From the NCBI RefSeq assembly GCF_024464595.1, contig NZ_JANHAW010000001.1, positions 1,257,083 to 1,321,082 on the forward strand: a stretch of DNA of 64,000 bases, written 5' to 3'. Positions 17,316-25,466 of this stretch are shown here, in pieces. The translations under genes were made by a program, and so were the position numbers. The notes beneath the pieces were generated by a model, which saw only the letters and a list, made by a program, of their open reading frames with translations, had not been told where the DNA came from and did no database searches. Each line of letters begins with the position of its first letter. Positions within the stretch are counted from its first letter, which is position 1. This DNA is from Halobellus litoreus (GTDB lineage Archaea; Halobacteriota; Halobacteria; Halobacteriales; Haloferacaceae).

Positions 17316-17474
17316 ACCCGGGCCTTCCGGAGGACATTCTAAAAGGGCTTCGATGCGACGCGCTCCCCGCCGAACTCCACCTGAAACGAGGGTTTAGGGT
17401 CGTCGGGCGCGTACGAGTACGTAACGAGGGAGCGATCCGACTTCGTAGGAGACGCCCCCTCGGGAGAGCCACCA

Positions 17475-18299
17475 ATGACGCACACCCGAAACACAGCCGC
17501 GTCAGACGAGACTACGACCCGACTGGGACGAGGAGCGGACGCCCGCACCACGGACCGGCCCTCCCGCGGTCGTCGAGACGGATCGACCGCCGGCGACCGG
17601 GGAGGCCGGACGTTCCCCGCCGCGGGCTACGAAGGCCGCGCGTACCGCGCACGGACCGAACCGATGACCGTCCGGCCGCTGCGTGACGGCCGCTACGTCG
17701 TCGAGAGCGAGGGCGGCACGTACGTCGTCGACGCCGAACGAACGACCTGCACCTGTCCGGACAACGCGATCCGCGGCGCTCGCTGCAAGCACATCCGTCG
17801 CGTGAGTCTCGAAATCGAGGCGGGAGCGGTCCCCGCGCCGAACGAGCGCGAACGCGTCTGCGCCGTCTGCGGCGGTCGGACGTTCGGCCCGATCGACGAC
17901 TGGAGCCCCGCGCTCTGTGACCGACACGACCACGAACCCGGCGACGTCGTCCGGGATCGGGAGACCGGTAGCCTCCTCGTGGTCGTCGACGCGATCGGCG
18001 AGCGGGCCGACGAGACGCGGACCGACGAGGGGCGCCTCGTCTCCGAGTACGAGACCAACGCGGCCTACGGCGGTCAGGAACCCGTGTTCGCGGCGGTCTA
18101 CGCGGAATCTCTGCCGATCGATCCCGGCGACGCGCGGCGGTACCTGTTCCCGGCGTCCCGCCTCCGCCCGCTCCCGAAGGACGCCGGCCGGGACGACGTC
18201 TCTCGCCGGGAGGCGGGCGCAGACGATGCCGGTCGCGACCGCGCTTCCTCCTTACTCGGCCCCGTCGTCGACGCCGTCGCCGACGTCGGTCAGCCGTGA
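17475..18299 (+). CDS. SWIM zinc-finger domain protein
   Basis: 274 residues. After a disordered Arg/Thr-rich N-terminus, the SWIM motif CxCx(n)CxH is seen as [16 protein letters not shown] (about 94-109), preceded by the usual beta-strands [15 protein letters not shown]. Further pairs VCAVCGG and CDRHDH may form a second metal site. SWIM domains bind DNA or proteins. The start could be further downstream, since the first 50 residues are low complexity. Its 3' end overlaps the 3' end of hjc by 48 bases in convergent orientation. Confidence 0.82.
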   Translation: MTHTRNTAASDETTTRLGRGADARTTDRPSRGRRDGSTAGDRGGRTFPAAGYEGRAYRARTEPMTVRPLRDGRYVVESEGGTYVVDAERTTCTCPDNAIRGARCKHIRRVSLEIEAGAVPAPNERERVCAVCGGRTFGPIDDWSPALCDRHDHEPGDVVRDRETGSLLVVVDAIGERADETRTDEGRLVSEYETNAAYGGQEPVFAAVYAESLPIDPGDARRYLFPASRLRPLPKDAGRDDVSRREAGADDAGRDRASSLLGPVVDAVADVGQP

Positions 18300-18701
18300 C
18301 TGCGCGGGGCCGCCGACGAACGAGTCGAAGCCCTCGCCCTCCGCGAGCGCCGTCTCCTTTTTCACCCGGTAGTTGCCGCCGTCGGTCACGTGGAGGTCGC
18401 CGGGGTGGAAGAAGAACCACTCCTCGCGGTCGAAGCGGACGCCGATGCGGGCCTTCGCGCCGAAGTTCTGCGCGAAGTAGATCAGGGCCTCGACCTCCTC
18501 GCCGGAGAGGTAGATCGGCCGGCCGGAGCTGGACTTCGCCTCGATGGCGTAGAAGACGTCGCCGTCGCCGGCGAGCACGTCCGGGAGTTCCCGCTCCGTC
18601 GCCGACCCCGAGGCGGGCGCGCGCATCACCGCGAATCCGGCCTCGTCGAGGCGGTTGACCAGTTCGCGCTCGCGGCGGTCGCCCTTTCGATTCGAGGACA
18701 T
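18252..18701 (-). CDS. hjc: Holliday junction resolvase Hjc
   Basis: 149 residues. The nuclease-fold catalytic residues are recognisable: the N-terminal [10 protein letters not shown] glutamate (about E11/E13), LPD (Asp41) and EAKSS (Glu54, Lys56), as in archaeal Hjc. It cuts four-way junctions during recombination repair. The last 30 residues are an acidic tail beyond the core. A TTTAAC element lies about 27 bases before the start, consistent with leaderless transcription. The end overlaps the SWIM gene. Confidence 0.93.
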   Translation of the reverse strand: MSSNRKGDRRERELVNRLDEAGFAVMRAPASGSATERELPDVLAGDGDVFYAIEAKSSSGRPIYLSGEEVEALIYFAQNFGAKARIGVRFDREEWFFFHPGDLHVTDGGNYRVKKETALAEGEGFDSFVGGPAQSRLTDVGDGVDDGAE

Positions 18702-18775
18702 ACCCGTACTCGTCCGGAGAGACAGTTAAACGGGACGACCGCGGTCGTCGAGGCGAGTCAAAACAAATCCGCGGG

Positions 18776-18781
18776 TATAAA
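18776..18781 (+). promoter_or_regulatory. TATA box upstream of the sulfatase gene
   Basis: TATAAA in GGGTATAAATG, about 80 bases before the sulfatase start. It would give a 5' untranslated leader of roughly 50 bases. Confidence 0.4.
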
Positions 18782-18858
18782 TGTCTAAAATGCCATTACC
18801 GGGATAGTACGTCGTTCCGCGGATCGGGGCTCCGCGTCGAACGAGTCCGCGCACACAG

Positions 18859-20292
18859 ATGAACACAGATACTCACGTCTCGAACGTCGTCCTCGTCACG
18901 GTCGATTCGCTGCGGGCCGACGCGATCGGCGCGTACGATCGAGACCGACACACGCCCGTGATGGACGACCTCGCCGACCGCGGGACCGTGTTCGAGCGGG
19001 CGTTCGCGACCGGCAACTGGACGCCCTTCTCCTTCCCCTCGATCCTGGCGTCGCGGCCGGTGTTCGCCGACTCCGGCGAGATCGGCGTCGAGAACGTGCC
19101 GACGCTCGCCGGGACGGTCTCCGACGCCGGCGTCGCGACCGGGGGGTTCAACGCCGCGAACGGCTTTCTCACCTCGCATTGGGGGTACGACGACGGCTTC
19201 GACGAGTTCGAGCCGTTCGTCGCCAGCGTCGGATCGAGCATCTACAGCCGGTACCTGGCGACGCACCCGACCGTCGAAGCGTGGCTCCAGTTGGCCGCGT
19301 CGCCGATCAGGCGGATCCGGTCGCGGCTCGCCGGCGACACGGACGACCGGCCGTTCCTGGACACCTCGCGGATGTTCGACGTCGAACACGCCGCCGGCGA
19401 GTTCCTCGACGCGACCGAGGAACCGTTCTTCCTCTGGGTGCACTACATGGACACCCACACGCCGTACGTGCCCGCGCCGCGGTACATCCGGGAGGTCTCC
19501 GACGGGATCTTGGGAACCCACCGGATGCTCCACGCCCACACGCGGACCGGCCTCGGCTGGGAGGTGGGCGAGCGGACCCTCGACGACCTCCGGACGCTGT
19601 ACCAGGCGGCCGCCCGGCAGGTCGACGCCAGCATCGGTCGCCTGCTGGACGAACTCGCGGCCAACGGCCTCGACGACGAGACGGCGGTAATCCTCGCCGG
19701 CGACCACGGCGAGGAGTTCCAGGAGCACGGTCACCTGGCGCACTACCCGAAACTGTACGACGAACTGATCCACGTCCCGTTCGTCGTCGACGTGCCGGGC
19801 GCGGACGGACGGCGGGTCGAACAGCAGGTCGGCCTGGACGCGATCCCCCCCACGGTGACTGAACTGCTCGGGATCGACGCCCCCGAGGAGTGGACCGGCG
19901 ACTCGCTCGCGTCGACCGTCATCGACGGCGACGCGCCGGCGGACGAACCGGTCGTCTCCGTCACCGTCCGCGACGAGGACGTGACCGCCCAGCCGATCCC
20001 GCGGTCGCTCGACGACGGGGACCTGCTGGTGAGCGTCCGCGACCGCGACTGGACCTACATCCGGAACGTCGACGCGGAGACGGAGGAAATGTATTACCGC
20101 CCCGACGACCCGACCCAGCAGGACGACCGGGGCGACGACGCCGACGGGGACGCGCGGGCGGTCCGCAAGCGCTTCCGACCGATCGTCGACGCCCACGCGG
20201 AACTGCTCCGCGAGACGGGCGACGTCGCCGCGGACGCCGGCGACGTGAACGAAGACCTCGGGGCACGGCTGGAGGCGCTCGGCTACCGATAG
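18859..20292 (+). CDS. Sulfatase / alkaline-phosphatase superfamily hydrolase
   Basis: 477 residues. Metal-binding segments are at the N-terminus (LVTVDSLRADAIG, Asp16) and at LAGDHGEEFQEHGH (about 277-290). The nucleophile position reads FSFPSI: Ser58 stands where sulfatases have Cys or Ser in C/S-x-P-S-R, and the arginine is missing. Such variants include sulfatases and phospho-transferases that modify surface glycans. No signal peptide, so probably cytoplasmic. It is directly followed by a GtrA gene with no gap, which points to surface polysaccharide or N-glycan modification. Confidence 0.85.
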   Translation: MNTDTHVSNVVLVTVDSLRADAIGAYDRDRHTPVMDDLADRGTVFERAFATGNWTPFSFPSILASRPVFADSGEIGVENVPTLAGTVSDAGVATGGFNAANGFLTSHWGYDDGFDEFEPFVASVGSSIYSRYLATHPTVEAWLQLAASPIRRIRSRLAGDTDDRPFLDTSRMFDVEHAAGEFLDATEEPFFLWVHYMDTHTPYVPAPRYIREVSDGILGTHRMLHAHTRTGLGWEVGERTLDDLRTLYQAAARQVDASIGRLLDELAANGLDDETAVILAGDHGEEFQEHGHLAHYPKLYDELIHVPFVVDVPGADGRRVEQQVGLDAIPPTVTELLGIDAPEEWTGDSLASTVIDGDAPADEPVVSVTVRDEDVTAQPIPRSLDDGDLLVSVRDRDWTYIRNVDAETEEMYYRPDDPTQQDDRGDDADGDARAVRKRFRPIVDAHAELLRETGDVAADAGDVNEDLGARLEALGYR

Positions 20293-20718
20293 ATGCTCCG
20301 GAGCTTCCTGCGCAACCTCCATAGCGGCCCGCTCGCGCTTCAGCTCCGTCGGTTCGTCGTCGTGGGCGCGGTCACCGCCGGCATCCAGATGGTGCTTTTG
20401 TGGGTCTTCGTCGACGTCGTGGGGCTGTTCTACCTCCTCGGCGCGCTCTTCTCGATCGAGATCACGATCATCCTCTCGTACGTCCTCAACAACGCCTGGA
20501 CGTTTCAGGCCACGCAGAACACCGGAACGGTCGAGTACCTCTCGGGGCTGCTCAAGACGAACGTGGTCCGCGGGACGGCGATCCCGATCCAGCTCGCGGT
20601 GCTGTATCTGCTCGTCGAGTGGCGCTCGGTGCCGTACCTCGCGGCCAACGCCGTCGCGATCGTGGTGAGCGGGATCTACCGCTACGTGCTCGACGCGAAG
20701 TGGACGTGGGGGCAGTGA
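20293..20718 (+). CDS. GtrA family membrane protein
   Basis: 141 residues, four membrane helices. It shows the family pattern LRRFVVVGAVTAGIQMVLLW at the start, LNNAWTFQ in the middle and YVLDAKWTW at the end. GtrA proteins move or present polyprenyl-linked sugars used in cell-surface glycosylation. Its ATG follows the sulfatase stop without any gap, so the two are translationally coupled. Confidence 0.92.
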   Translation: MLRSFLRNLHSGPLALQLRRFVVVGAVTAGIQMVLLWVFVDVVGLFYLLGALFSIEITIILSYVLNNAWTFQATQNTGTVEYLSGLLKTNVVRGTAIPIQLAVLYLLVEWRSVPYLAANAVAIVVSGIYRYVLDAKWTWGQ

Positions 20719-20821
20719 GCGGCGCGGTAGAGAGCGGTGGGCGGCGCAGCGAAGAGCGGAAAGCGGTGAACGGCGCGCCCGGAGCGGAAGTTTTGTGCCG
20801 GCCGTCGCCGAGTCGACGGGT

Positions 20822-21514
20822 ATGAAGACGACCGGCGGAACCGACGACCAGAAGCGACGCGCGGGCGAACGCGCCGCCGAACTCGTTTCCGACGGCGACG
20901 TCGTCGGCCTCGGAACCGGCAGCACCGCCGCGCACGCGATCCGCGCGCTCGGACAGGCGGTCGACGACGGCCTCGACCTTCGAGGGGTCCCGACGTCGTT
21001 CGACTCCCGAGCACTCGCCCGCGAGGCCGGGATCCCGCTCCGCTCGCTCGACGAAGTCGACGGCGTCGACCTCGCGATCGACGGTGCGGACCAAGTCGAC
21101 GAGGACCTCCAGGCGATCAAGGGCGGCGGCGCGGCCCACGCCCGCGAGAAAGTCGTCGACGCCGCAGCCGACCGGTTCGTCGTCGTCGCGGACCCCTCGA
21201 AGGTCACCGAGGCGCTGTCGCGCCCGGTGCCGGTCGAAGTTCTCCCCGACGCGCACGCGGCGGTCGAACGGGATCTGACGGACCTCGGCGGCGAGCCGAC
21301 GCTCCGACGGGCAGAGCGAAAGGACGGGCCGGTCGTCACCGACAACGGGAACCTCCTCTTCGACTGCGACTTCGGCGTCGTCGACGATCCGGCGTCGCTG
21401 GCGACGGGGCTCTCGGGTCTGCCGGGCGTCGTCGAACACGGGCTGTTCGTCGGCCTCGTGGATACGGTGTACGTCGGAACCGACGACGACGTCGAGGTGC
21501 GGCGTCGGGAGTGA
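20822..21514 (+). CDS. rpiA: Ribose-5-phosphate isomerase A
   Basis: 230 residues. Motifs GLGTGSTA (phosphate loop), DGADQVD and KGGGAAHAREK contain the substrate-binding and catalytic residues of RpiA, which interconverts ribose-5-phosphate and ribulose-5-phosphate. The ATG at 20822 gives the normal start; a GTG-type extension to 20795 is possible but not needed. The product feeds PRPP synthetase, encoded in this window at 55290. Confidence 0.95.
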   Translation: MKTTGGTDDQKRRAGERAAELVSDGDVVGLGTGSTAAHAIRALGQAVDDGLDLRGVPTSFDSRALAREAGIPLRSLDEVDGVDLAIDGADQVDEDLQAIKGGGAAHAREKVVDAAADRFVVVADPSKVTEALSRPVPVEVLPDAHAAVERDLTDLGGEPTLRRAERKDGPVVTDNGNLLFDCDFGVVDDPASLATGLSGLPGVVEHGLFVGLVDTVYVGTDDDVEVRRRE

Positions 21515-21619
21515 CGGCGGTCTCGACCGAGCGGAACGTCGTGTAGGGTTGCCCAGGCTATCGACGGACCGGGGACTGCACGGGCGGCTATCGCGAAAAA
21601 ATCGGATCGAGTCGCCGAC

Positions 21620-21787
21620 TTACAGGTCGCGGGGCTGGACCGTCTTGCGGTCGTTCTGTTCCGCGCGACGGGCAGCGTCTTCGAGCAGTTCGTTCACTTC
21701 TTCGTCGAGCGCGTCGTAGAAGTCAGAAGCAACGTTCTTGTCCTGGAGCGCTTCCTTCACGGCCGCTTTGACAATAAGGTCTGCCAT
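21620..21787 (-). CDS. DUF1931 histone-fold small protein
   Basis: 55 residues, beginning MADLIVKAAVKEALQDKNVA and ending NDRKTVQPRDL. The helix-loop pattern and the ending RKTVQPRDL match the DUF1931 group of single-domain histone-fold proteins conserved in haloarchaea. It is distinct from the two-domain haloarchaeal histone. A near-perfect TATA box lies 28 bases upstream, suggesting a strong leaderless promoter. Whether it binds DNA or acts otherwise is not settled by sequence. Confidence 0.88.
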   Translation of the reverse strand: MADLIVKAAVKEALQDKNVASDFYDALDEEVNELLEDAARRAEQNDRKTVQPRDL

Positions 21788-21810
21788 ACAACACCCTCTA
21801 TATCGGCACT

Positions 21811-21820
21811 ATATAAAAAG
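21811..21820 (-). promoter_or_regulatory. TATA box of the DUF1931 gene
   Basis: CTTTTTATAT on the minus strand, centred about 28 bases upstream of the ATG at 21787. It is one of the best matches to the haloarchaeal TATA consensus in the window. Confidence 0.75.
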
Positions 21821-21883
21821 ATTTTCCAAAACGCCCGCCTCTCCGTCCGTGCGCCTCGTCTGTAGCGTTTGCTATGGGAATGA

Positions 21884-21891
21884 TTTATATA
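21884..21891 (+). promoter_or_regulatory. Orphan TATA box pointing toward larB
   Basis: TTTATATA in GATTTATATACCC. Transcription would start near 21915, leaving about 185 bases before larB: either a long leader or a separate small RNA. Confidence 0.5.
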
Positions 21892-22101
21892 CCCGGGCAC
21901 CGCATTAGACTGATCGAACTGTTTCGGGCGATTCGACACCTGTGGCGTCCCGAATCGACTGATTGGAACGATACGATCCGGCGAGCGCGGTCCGAGTCGA
22001 TCGCCGCGGTGGCGAGCGCCGCGACGCCGATCGCCTCGGCTGTTTGTCCGGTCCGGCCTCTCGAACGATAGGTACGTGACGCTCGACCCCGGAAGGTGGG
22101 T

Positions 22102-22893
22102 ATGCGCGAACTGTTAGAGGCCGTCGCGGCGGGCGAACTCTCGCCGACGGAGGCCGAGGCTCGACTGGCCGGGTACGTGACCACCGACGCGGGGCGGTTC
22201 GACGCCGCTCGGGAGCAGCGGCGCGGGGCTCCCGAGGGCATCCTCGCCGAGGGCAAGACGCCCGCAGAGGTCGCGACGCTCGCCACCGCGGCGCTCGACT
22301 CGACCGGCCGCGCGGTCATCACGCGAGTCGCCGCCGCGGACGTCGCCGCCGTCGAGGCGGCCGTCGACGAATCCGTCGAGTTGGTCCACGACGAGCGCGC
22401 GGGGACGCTCGTGGCTCGCCGAGCGGACTACGAACCGCCGACACTGGACGCGACCGCGGCGATCGTCACCGGCGGGACGGCCGACGCCGCCGTCGCCGGA
22501 GAGGCGGCGACGGTACTCGACGCGATGGGAGCCACCGTCGAGCGAATCGACGACGTCGGCGTGGCCCACCTCGGCCGGATCCTGGATCACCTCGACGCGC
22601 TCCGCGCCGCGGACGTCCTGGTCGTCGCCGCCGGACGGGAGGGCGCGCTCCCCACCGTCGTCGCCGGTCTCGTCGACACCCCCGTGATCGGCGTGCCGGT
22701 CTCGACGGGCTACGGGCACGGCGGCGACGGCGCGGCGGCGCTCTCCGGAATGCTCCAGTCCTGTACCGTGCTCTCGGTGGTCAACGTCGACGCCGGATTC
22801 GTCGCCGGGACGCAGGCGGGGCTCGTCGCTCGCGCCGTCAGCGACGCCCGCGGCGGCGAGTCCGACCCTCGCGACGCTCCGGACGCCGAGTGA
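22102..22893 (+). CDS. larB: LarB-type AIR carboxylase-like protein
   Basis: 263 residues. The C-terminal half has the AIR-carboxylase (PurE-like) signatures: IVTGGTADAAVAGEAATVL, VVVAAGREGALPTVVAGLVD, and GVPVSTGYGHGG. LarB carboxylates and hydrolyses nicotinate adenine dinucleotide to begin synthesis of the nickel-pincer cofactor of lactate racemase. The N-terminus MRELLEAVAAGELSPTEAEARL is characteristic. ATG at 22102 is preferred over a GTG six bases upstream. larC and larE partners are not in the window, so the cofactor pathway cannot be confirmed here. Confidence 0.88.
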   Translation: MRELLEAVAAGELSPTEAEARLAGYVTTDAGRFDAAREQRRGAPEGILAEGKTPAEVATLATAALDSTGRAVITRVAAADVAAVEAAVDESVELVHDERAGTLVARRADYEPPTLDATAAIVTGGTADAAVAGEAATVLDAMGATVERIDDVGVAHLGRILDHLDALRAADVLVVAAGREGALPTVVAGLVDTPVIGVPVSTGYGHGGDGAAALSGMLQSCTVLSVVNVDAGFVAGTQAGLVARAVSDARGGESDPRDAPDAE

Positions 22894-23118
22894 GTGCCGC
22901 GCGGCGTCGCACCGTCCTGTCGCTCGCCGCGGTCGCTTTCGCCCCGTCCCTCGTCTGTCGCCGTCGCGACGTGGCTGTCGCCATCGCCCCTCCGCCGTCG
23001 CCGTCGCCGCGTTCCTGTCACCGCCAGGTTCTCGAATCTCGCGCGCGTGCGCGGAAAGCCCTATAAGTCGCGGGTCCGTATGGGAATCACCGGCAAATGG
23101 TGGCTGCCGGACACACGC

Positions 23119-23268
23119 ATGCCAAGTTGTGACCACTGCGGGTCACACGTCTCCGACCGCTTCGCGCGCGTGTTCGCCGACAAGCAAGGGCGACTCCTCG
23201 CCTGTCCAAACTGCTCGGCGAACGCGGGTATCGCGGAGGTCGCACGGCGGCGCACCCGCACAGCGTGA
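23119..23268 (+). CDS. Small haloarchaeal zinc-ribbon protein
   Basis: 49 residues with two C-x2-C knuckles: PSCDHCGSHV and LACPNCSANAG, a treble-clef or rubredoxin-like zinc site. Between them is SDRFARVFADKQGR, a pattern shared by many small haloarchaeal zinc fingers. The ATG at 23119 is chosen because the knuckle begins immediately after it; a start at 23080 is possible. A CTATAAG element near 23061 could be the promoter. Function unknown; likely a regulatory or RNA/DNA-binding microprotein. Confidence 0.8.
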   Translation: MPSCDHCGSHVSDRFARVFADKQGRLLACPNCSANAGIAEVARRRTRTA

Positions 23269-23399
23269 CCACTGAAACGGACACAGACCACCACGCGAAG
23301 CCGACTCCCGTTTTCGATCGGGCGGGCGAACCACCCCCCGATCGTCGTACCCAGTCCCGTACCGGAAGGGCTACCTGTCTCTCCGCGAACGCTCTCTCA

Positions 23400-24266
23400 A
23401 TGAGCGACGGTCCCGCGATCCTCCTGACCAACGACGACGGCATCGACGCGCCGGGCATCGCGACCCTCCGGACGGAACTCACCGCCTTCGGGGACGTCAC
23501 CGTCGTCGCGCCCGATGCGAACCAGAGCGGCGTCGGCCGGACCCGGAGCCACACGGCCCGGATCCGCGAGCATCCCTGGGGGTACCGGCTCTCCGGCACG
23601 CCCGCCGACTGCGTCGCGTACGGCCTGCGGGGACTGGAGACCGACTTCGACGTGGTCGTCTCCGGCGTCAACAACGGTCCGAACGCCGGCAACTACGTCG
23701 TCGGGCGCTCCGGGACCGTCGGCGCGGGCATCGAGGCGGCGTTCCTCGGCACGCCCGCGCTCGCCATCTCGGCGTACCACTCGACGGACTTCTTCCTCTC
23801 GCCGCCGGAGGAGTACGACTTCGCCCGTCCCGCTCGGATCGCCGGCCGCCTGGTCTCACGCGCCCTCGAATCCGGCGTGTACGAGGACGTCGACCTGCTG
23901 AACGTCAACGCACCGGTGGACGCGTCGTCGCCGCCAGTCATCCTCACCGAACCGTACCACGACTACGAACAGGACGTCGAACCCGCCGACCCCGAGGCGC
24001 TCGACGACGGCGAGATCGACGCCGACGGCGGAGAGTTAGCCGCGGACGAACAGATCGTTCACCTCCACGACCGGACGTGGCCCGGCGTCGTCGGCTGGGA
24101 GAACCCGTTCCCGCCGACCGACGAACACCGCGAGCGGTACCCCGTCGGGACGGACCGCCGCGCGATGGTCGACGCCGCCGTCAGCGTCTCGCCGCTCTCG
24201 ATGAGCCACGCCTCGCCCGATAGCGCCGCGCTGGCCGAGGTCGTCGAGACGATCGACGTGGAGTGA
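23400..24266 (+). CDS. surE: 5'/3'-nucleotidase SurE
   Basis: 288 residues. The metal-binding start [12 protein letters not shown] (Asp12, Asp13) and the loops [22 protein letters not shown] and [12 protein letters not shown] define SurE, a divalent-metal phosphatase acting on nucleoside monophosphates. An acidic insertion (about 190-218) is halophile-typical. ATG at 23400 is chosen because the conserved strand begins at once. Its last bases overlap a potential GTG start of the next gene. Confidence 0.95.
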   Translation: MSDGPAILLTNDDGIDAPGIATLRTELTAFGDVTVVAPDANQSGVGRTRSHTARIREHPWGYRLSGTPADCVAYGLRGLETDFDVVVSGVNNGPNAGNYVVGRSGTVGAGIEAAFLGTPALAISAYHSTDFFLSPPEEYDFARPARIAGRLVSRALESGVYEDVDLLNVNAPVDASSPPVILTEPYHDYEQDVEPADPEALDDGEIDADGGELAADEQIVHLHDRTWPGVVGWENPFPPTDEHRERYPVGTDRRAMVDAAVSVSPLSMSHASPDSAALAEVVETIDVE

Positions 24267-24280
24267 CTGCCCGCGGCGAG

Positions 24281-24622
24281 ATGTCCGATCACGACTCACG
24301 AGAACCGACCGCCGATCACGATTCACGAGACGTGACTGCCGACTCCGACGACCGCGAGGTTGGCGCCGACCCCGACGGCGATCACTACGTCTACGTCCTG
24401 GAGTGCGCCGACGGCTCGCTGTACACGGGCTACACGACCGAGGTGGAGCGCCGCGTCGCCGAACACAACGCCGGCGAGGGCGCGAAGTACACGCGCGGTC
24501 GGACGCCCGTCGAGTTGGTCCACGTCGAGTCCTTCGACTCGAAGTCGGCGGCGATGTCGCGGGAGTACGAGATCAAACAGTTCTCGCGCCGGGAAAAGGC
24601 GGAGTTGGTCGGCCTCGACTAG
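24281..24622 (+). CDS. GIY-YIG nuclease superfamily protein (UPF0213-like)
   Basis: 113 residues from the ATG at 24281, or 119 from a GTG at 24263 that overlaps the surE stop. An acidic N-terminus with a repeated DHDSR motif precedes the GIY-YIG core: [25 protein letters not shown], then [14 protein letters not shown] and [16 protein letters not shown]. Small single-domain members of this group have uncertain roles in DNA repair. Coupled to surE. Confidence 0.85.
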   Translation: MSDHDSREPTADHDSRDVTADSDDREVGADPDGDHYVYVLECADGSLYTGYTTEVERRVAEHNAGEGAKYTRGRTPVELVHVESFDSKSAAMSREYEIKQFSRREKAELVGLD

Positions 24623-25190
24623 TCGAAACGGGTCTCACGCGTGCGGGACCGCCCACACGGTGGTCGTCGCGATCGATCTGCGGCGCAGACACAGAGCGTA
24701 CACTGCTGTATCTCCGCTGTGTGAGGATCTGAAAGGACGAATCACCGTCCATCGCTACGAACGACGGGCGAGACGGGTCGTTAGTCGCGGACGAGGTTCG
24801 TCGCGCGGGATCCCTTGGGGGGGGACGATTCGATTTCGAATTCGACTTCCCGTCCCTCTTCGAGGTCGGAACTGCCGACGTCCTCTCTGTGGAAGAACAC
24901 TCCCCGTCGTCGACAACGTCGTCGTCAGTCGAAGTGAAACCGTAGCCGCCGGTGTCGTTGGAGAGAGCGACGGTACCGTTTGCCCCGACAAGAGAACGGA
25001 CTCTGCTTTCGGAAATGACGCTTCCGAGGGTCGAGGCACCACGACAGTCGCCGGCTTCGGACGGGGCGCACCAATCACGCAACCGGGCCGTTCGGGTTCC
25101 GGTTATCGGTTCGGCTCCAGGCTCGTGTAGCCAGTTCGGTTGCGGAGGCAGGTATATACGGGCCGATCACGAGACGTACTGTGCACCGCT
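24623..25190. other. Gene-poor stretch holding a cold-shock gene relic
   Basis: 568 bases without an intact gene. The centre holds a decayed cspA-like sequence (24781-24986). The right end contains a TATA-like GGTATATACG near 25151-25160 serving the next gene. Other frames are not protein-like. Confidence 0.6.
24781..24986 (-). pseudogene. Decayed CspA-type cold-shock protein gene
   Basis: On the minus strand the residues ANGTVALSNDTGGYGFTSTD and DDVVDDG match the first half of haloarchaeal CspA. A frameshift near 24898-24903 moves the reading to VFFHREDVGSSDLEEGREVE, then FEIESSPPKGSRATNLVRD and a stop at 24781. The codon where the ATG should be (before ANG) is GGG. Loss of the start plus one frameshift makes this a pseudogene. 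Functional CspA binds RNA/ssDNA; another copy presumably exists elsewhere in the genome. Confidence 0.85.
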
Positions 25191-25460
25191 ATGAAACCGT
25201 GTCACGGCTGCCAGTCGGTTATCGACGAGTATCTCCTGGATAAACAACTCGAACCGCTGCGCGAACTCACGGCCGACGATTTCAACCTCTGTGCGGACTG
25301 TGCGACCATCGTCGCGGACGCGTGCGTGGAGTGCGGCGGCGGAGTGTACGTTCCTCGAAGCGACTCCGTCACCCCCGACTACTGCCCGGCGTGTCGGTCC
25401 GACCTCATCGATCGCACCGGTCACGACCCTGGCTGGACGCGCGGCCGCGTGTCCGGCTGA
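25191..25460 (+). CDS. Multi-cysteine zinc-finger protein, haloarchaeal
   Basis: 89 residues with four C-x2-C pairs: CHGC, CADC, CVEC and CPAC, enough for two zinc sites. The N-terminal MKPCHGCQSVIDEYLLDKQL and the later DYCPACRSDLIDR are characteristic of a haloarchaeal family whose role is unknown. ATG at 25191 follows a TATA-like sequence about 35 bases upstream. It ends 6 bases from the convergent ABC exporter gene. Confidence 0.78.
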   Translation: MKPCHGCQSVIDEYLLDKQLEPLRELTADDFNLCADCATIVADACVECGGGVYVPRSDSVTPDYCPACRSDLIDRTGHDPGWTRGRVSG

Positions 25461-25466
25461 GCGACG

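Larger units (their letters stand above)
21788..22101. other. Intergenic region between DUF1931 gene and larB
   Basis: 314 bases. The first part holds the DUF1931 promoter. The rest has a second strong TATA element (21884-21891) reading rightward, and about 185 bases of GC-rich sequence before larB with no convincing coding frame. Confidence 0.5.

Noticed and set aside
21874-22071. Short rightward frame after the orphan TATA box
   Set aside because: Its start would lie upstream of the TATA box and the translation is not protein-like.
22894-23118. N-terminal extension of the small zinc-ribbon protein
   Set aside because: The upstream frame is Arg/Pro/Ser-rich and begins directly at the larB end; the zinc knuckles start right after the ATG at 23119.
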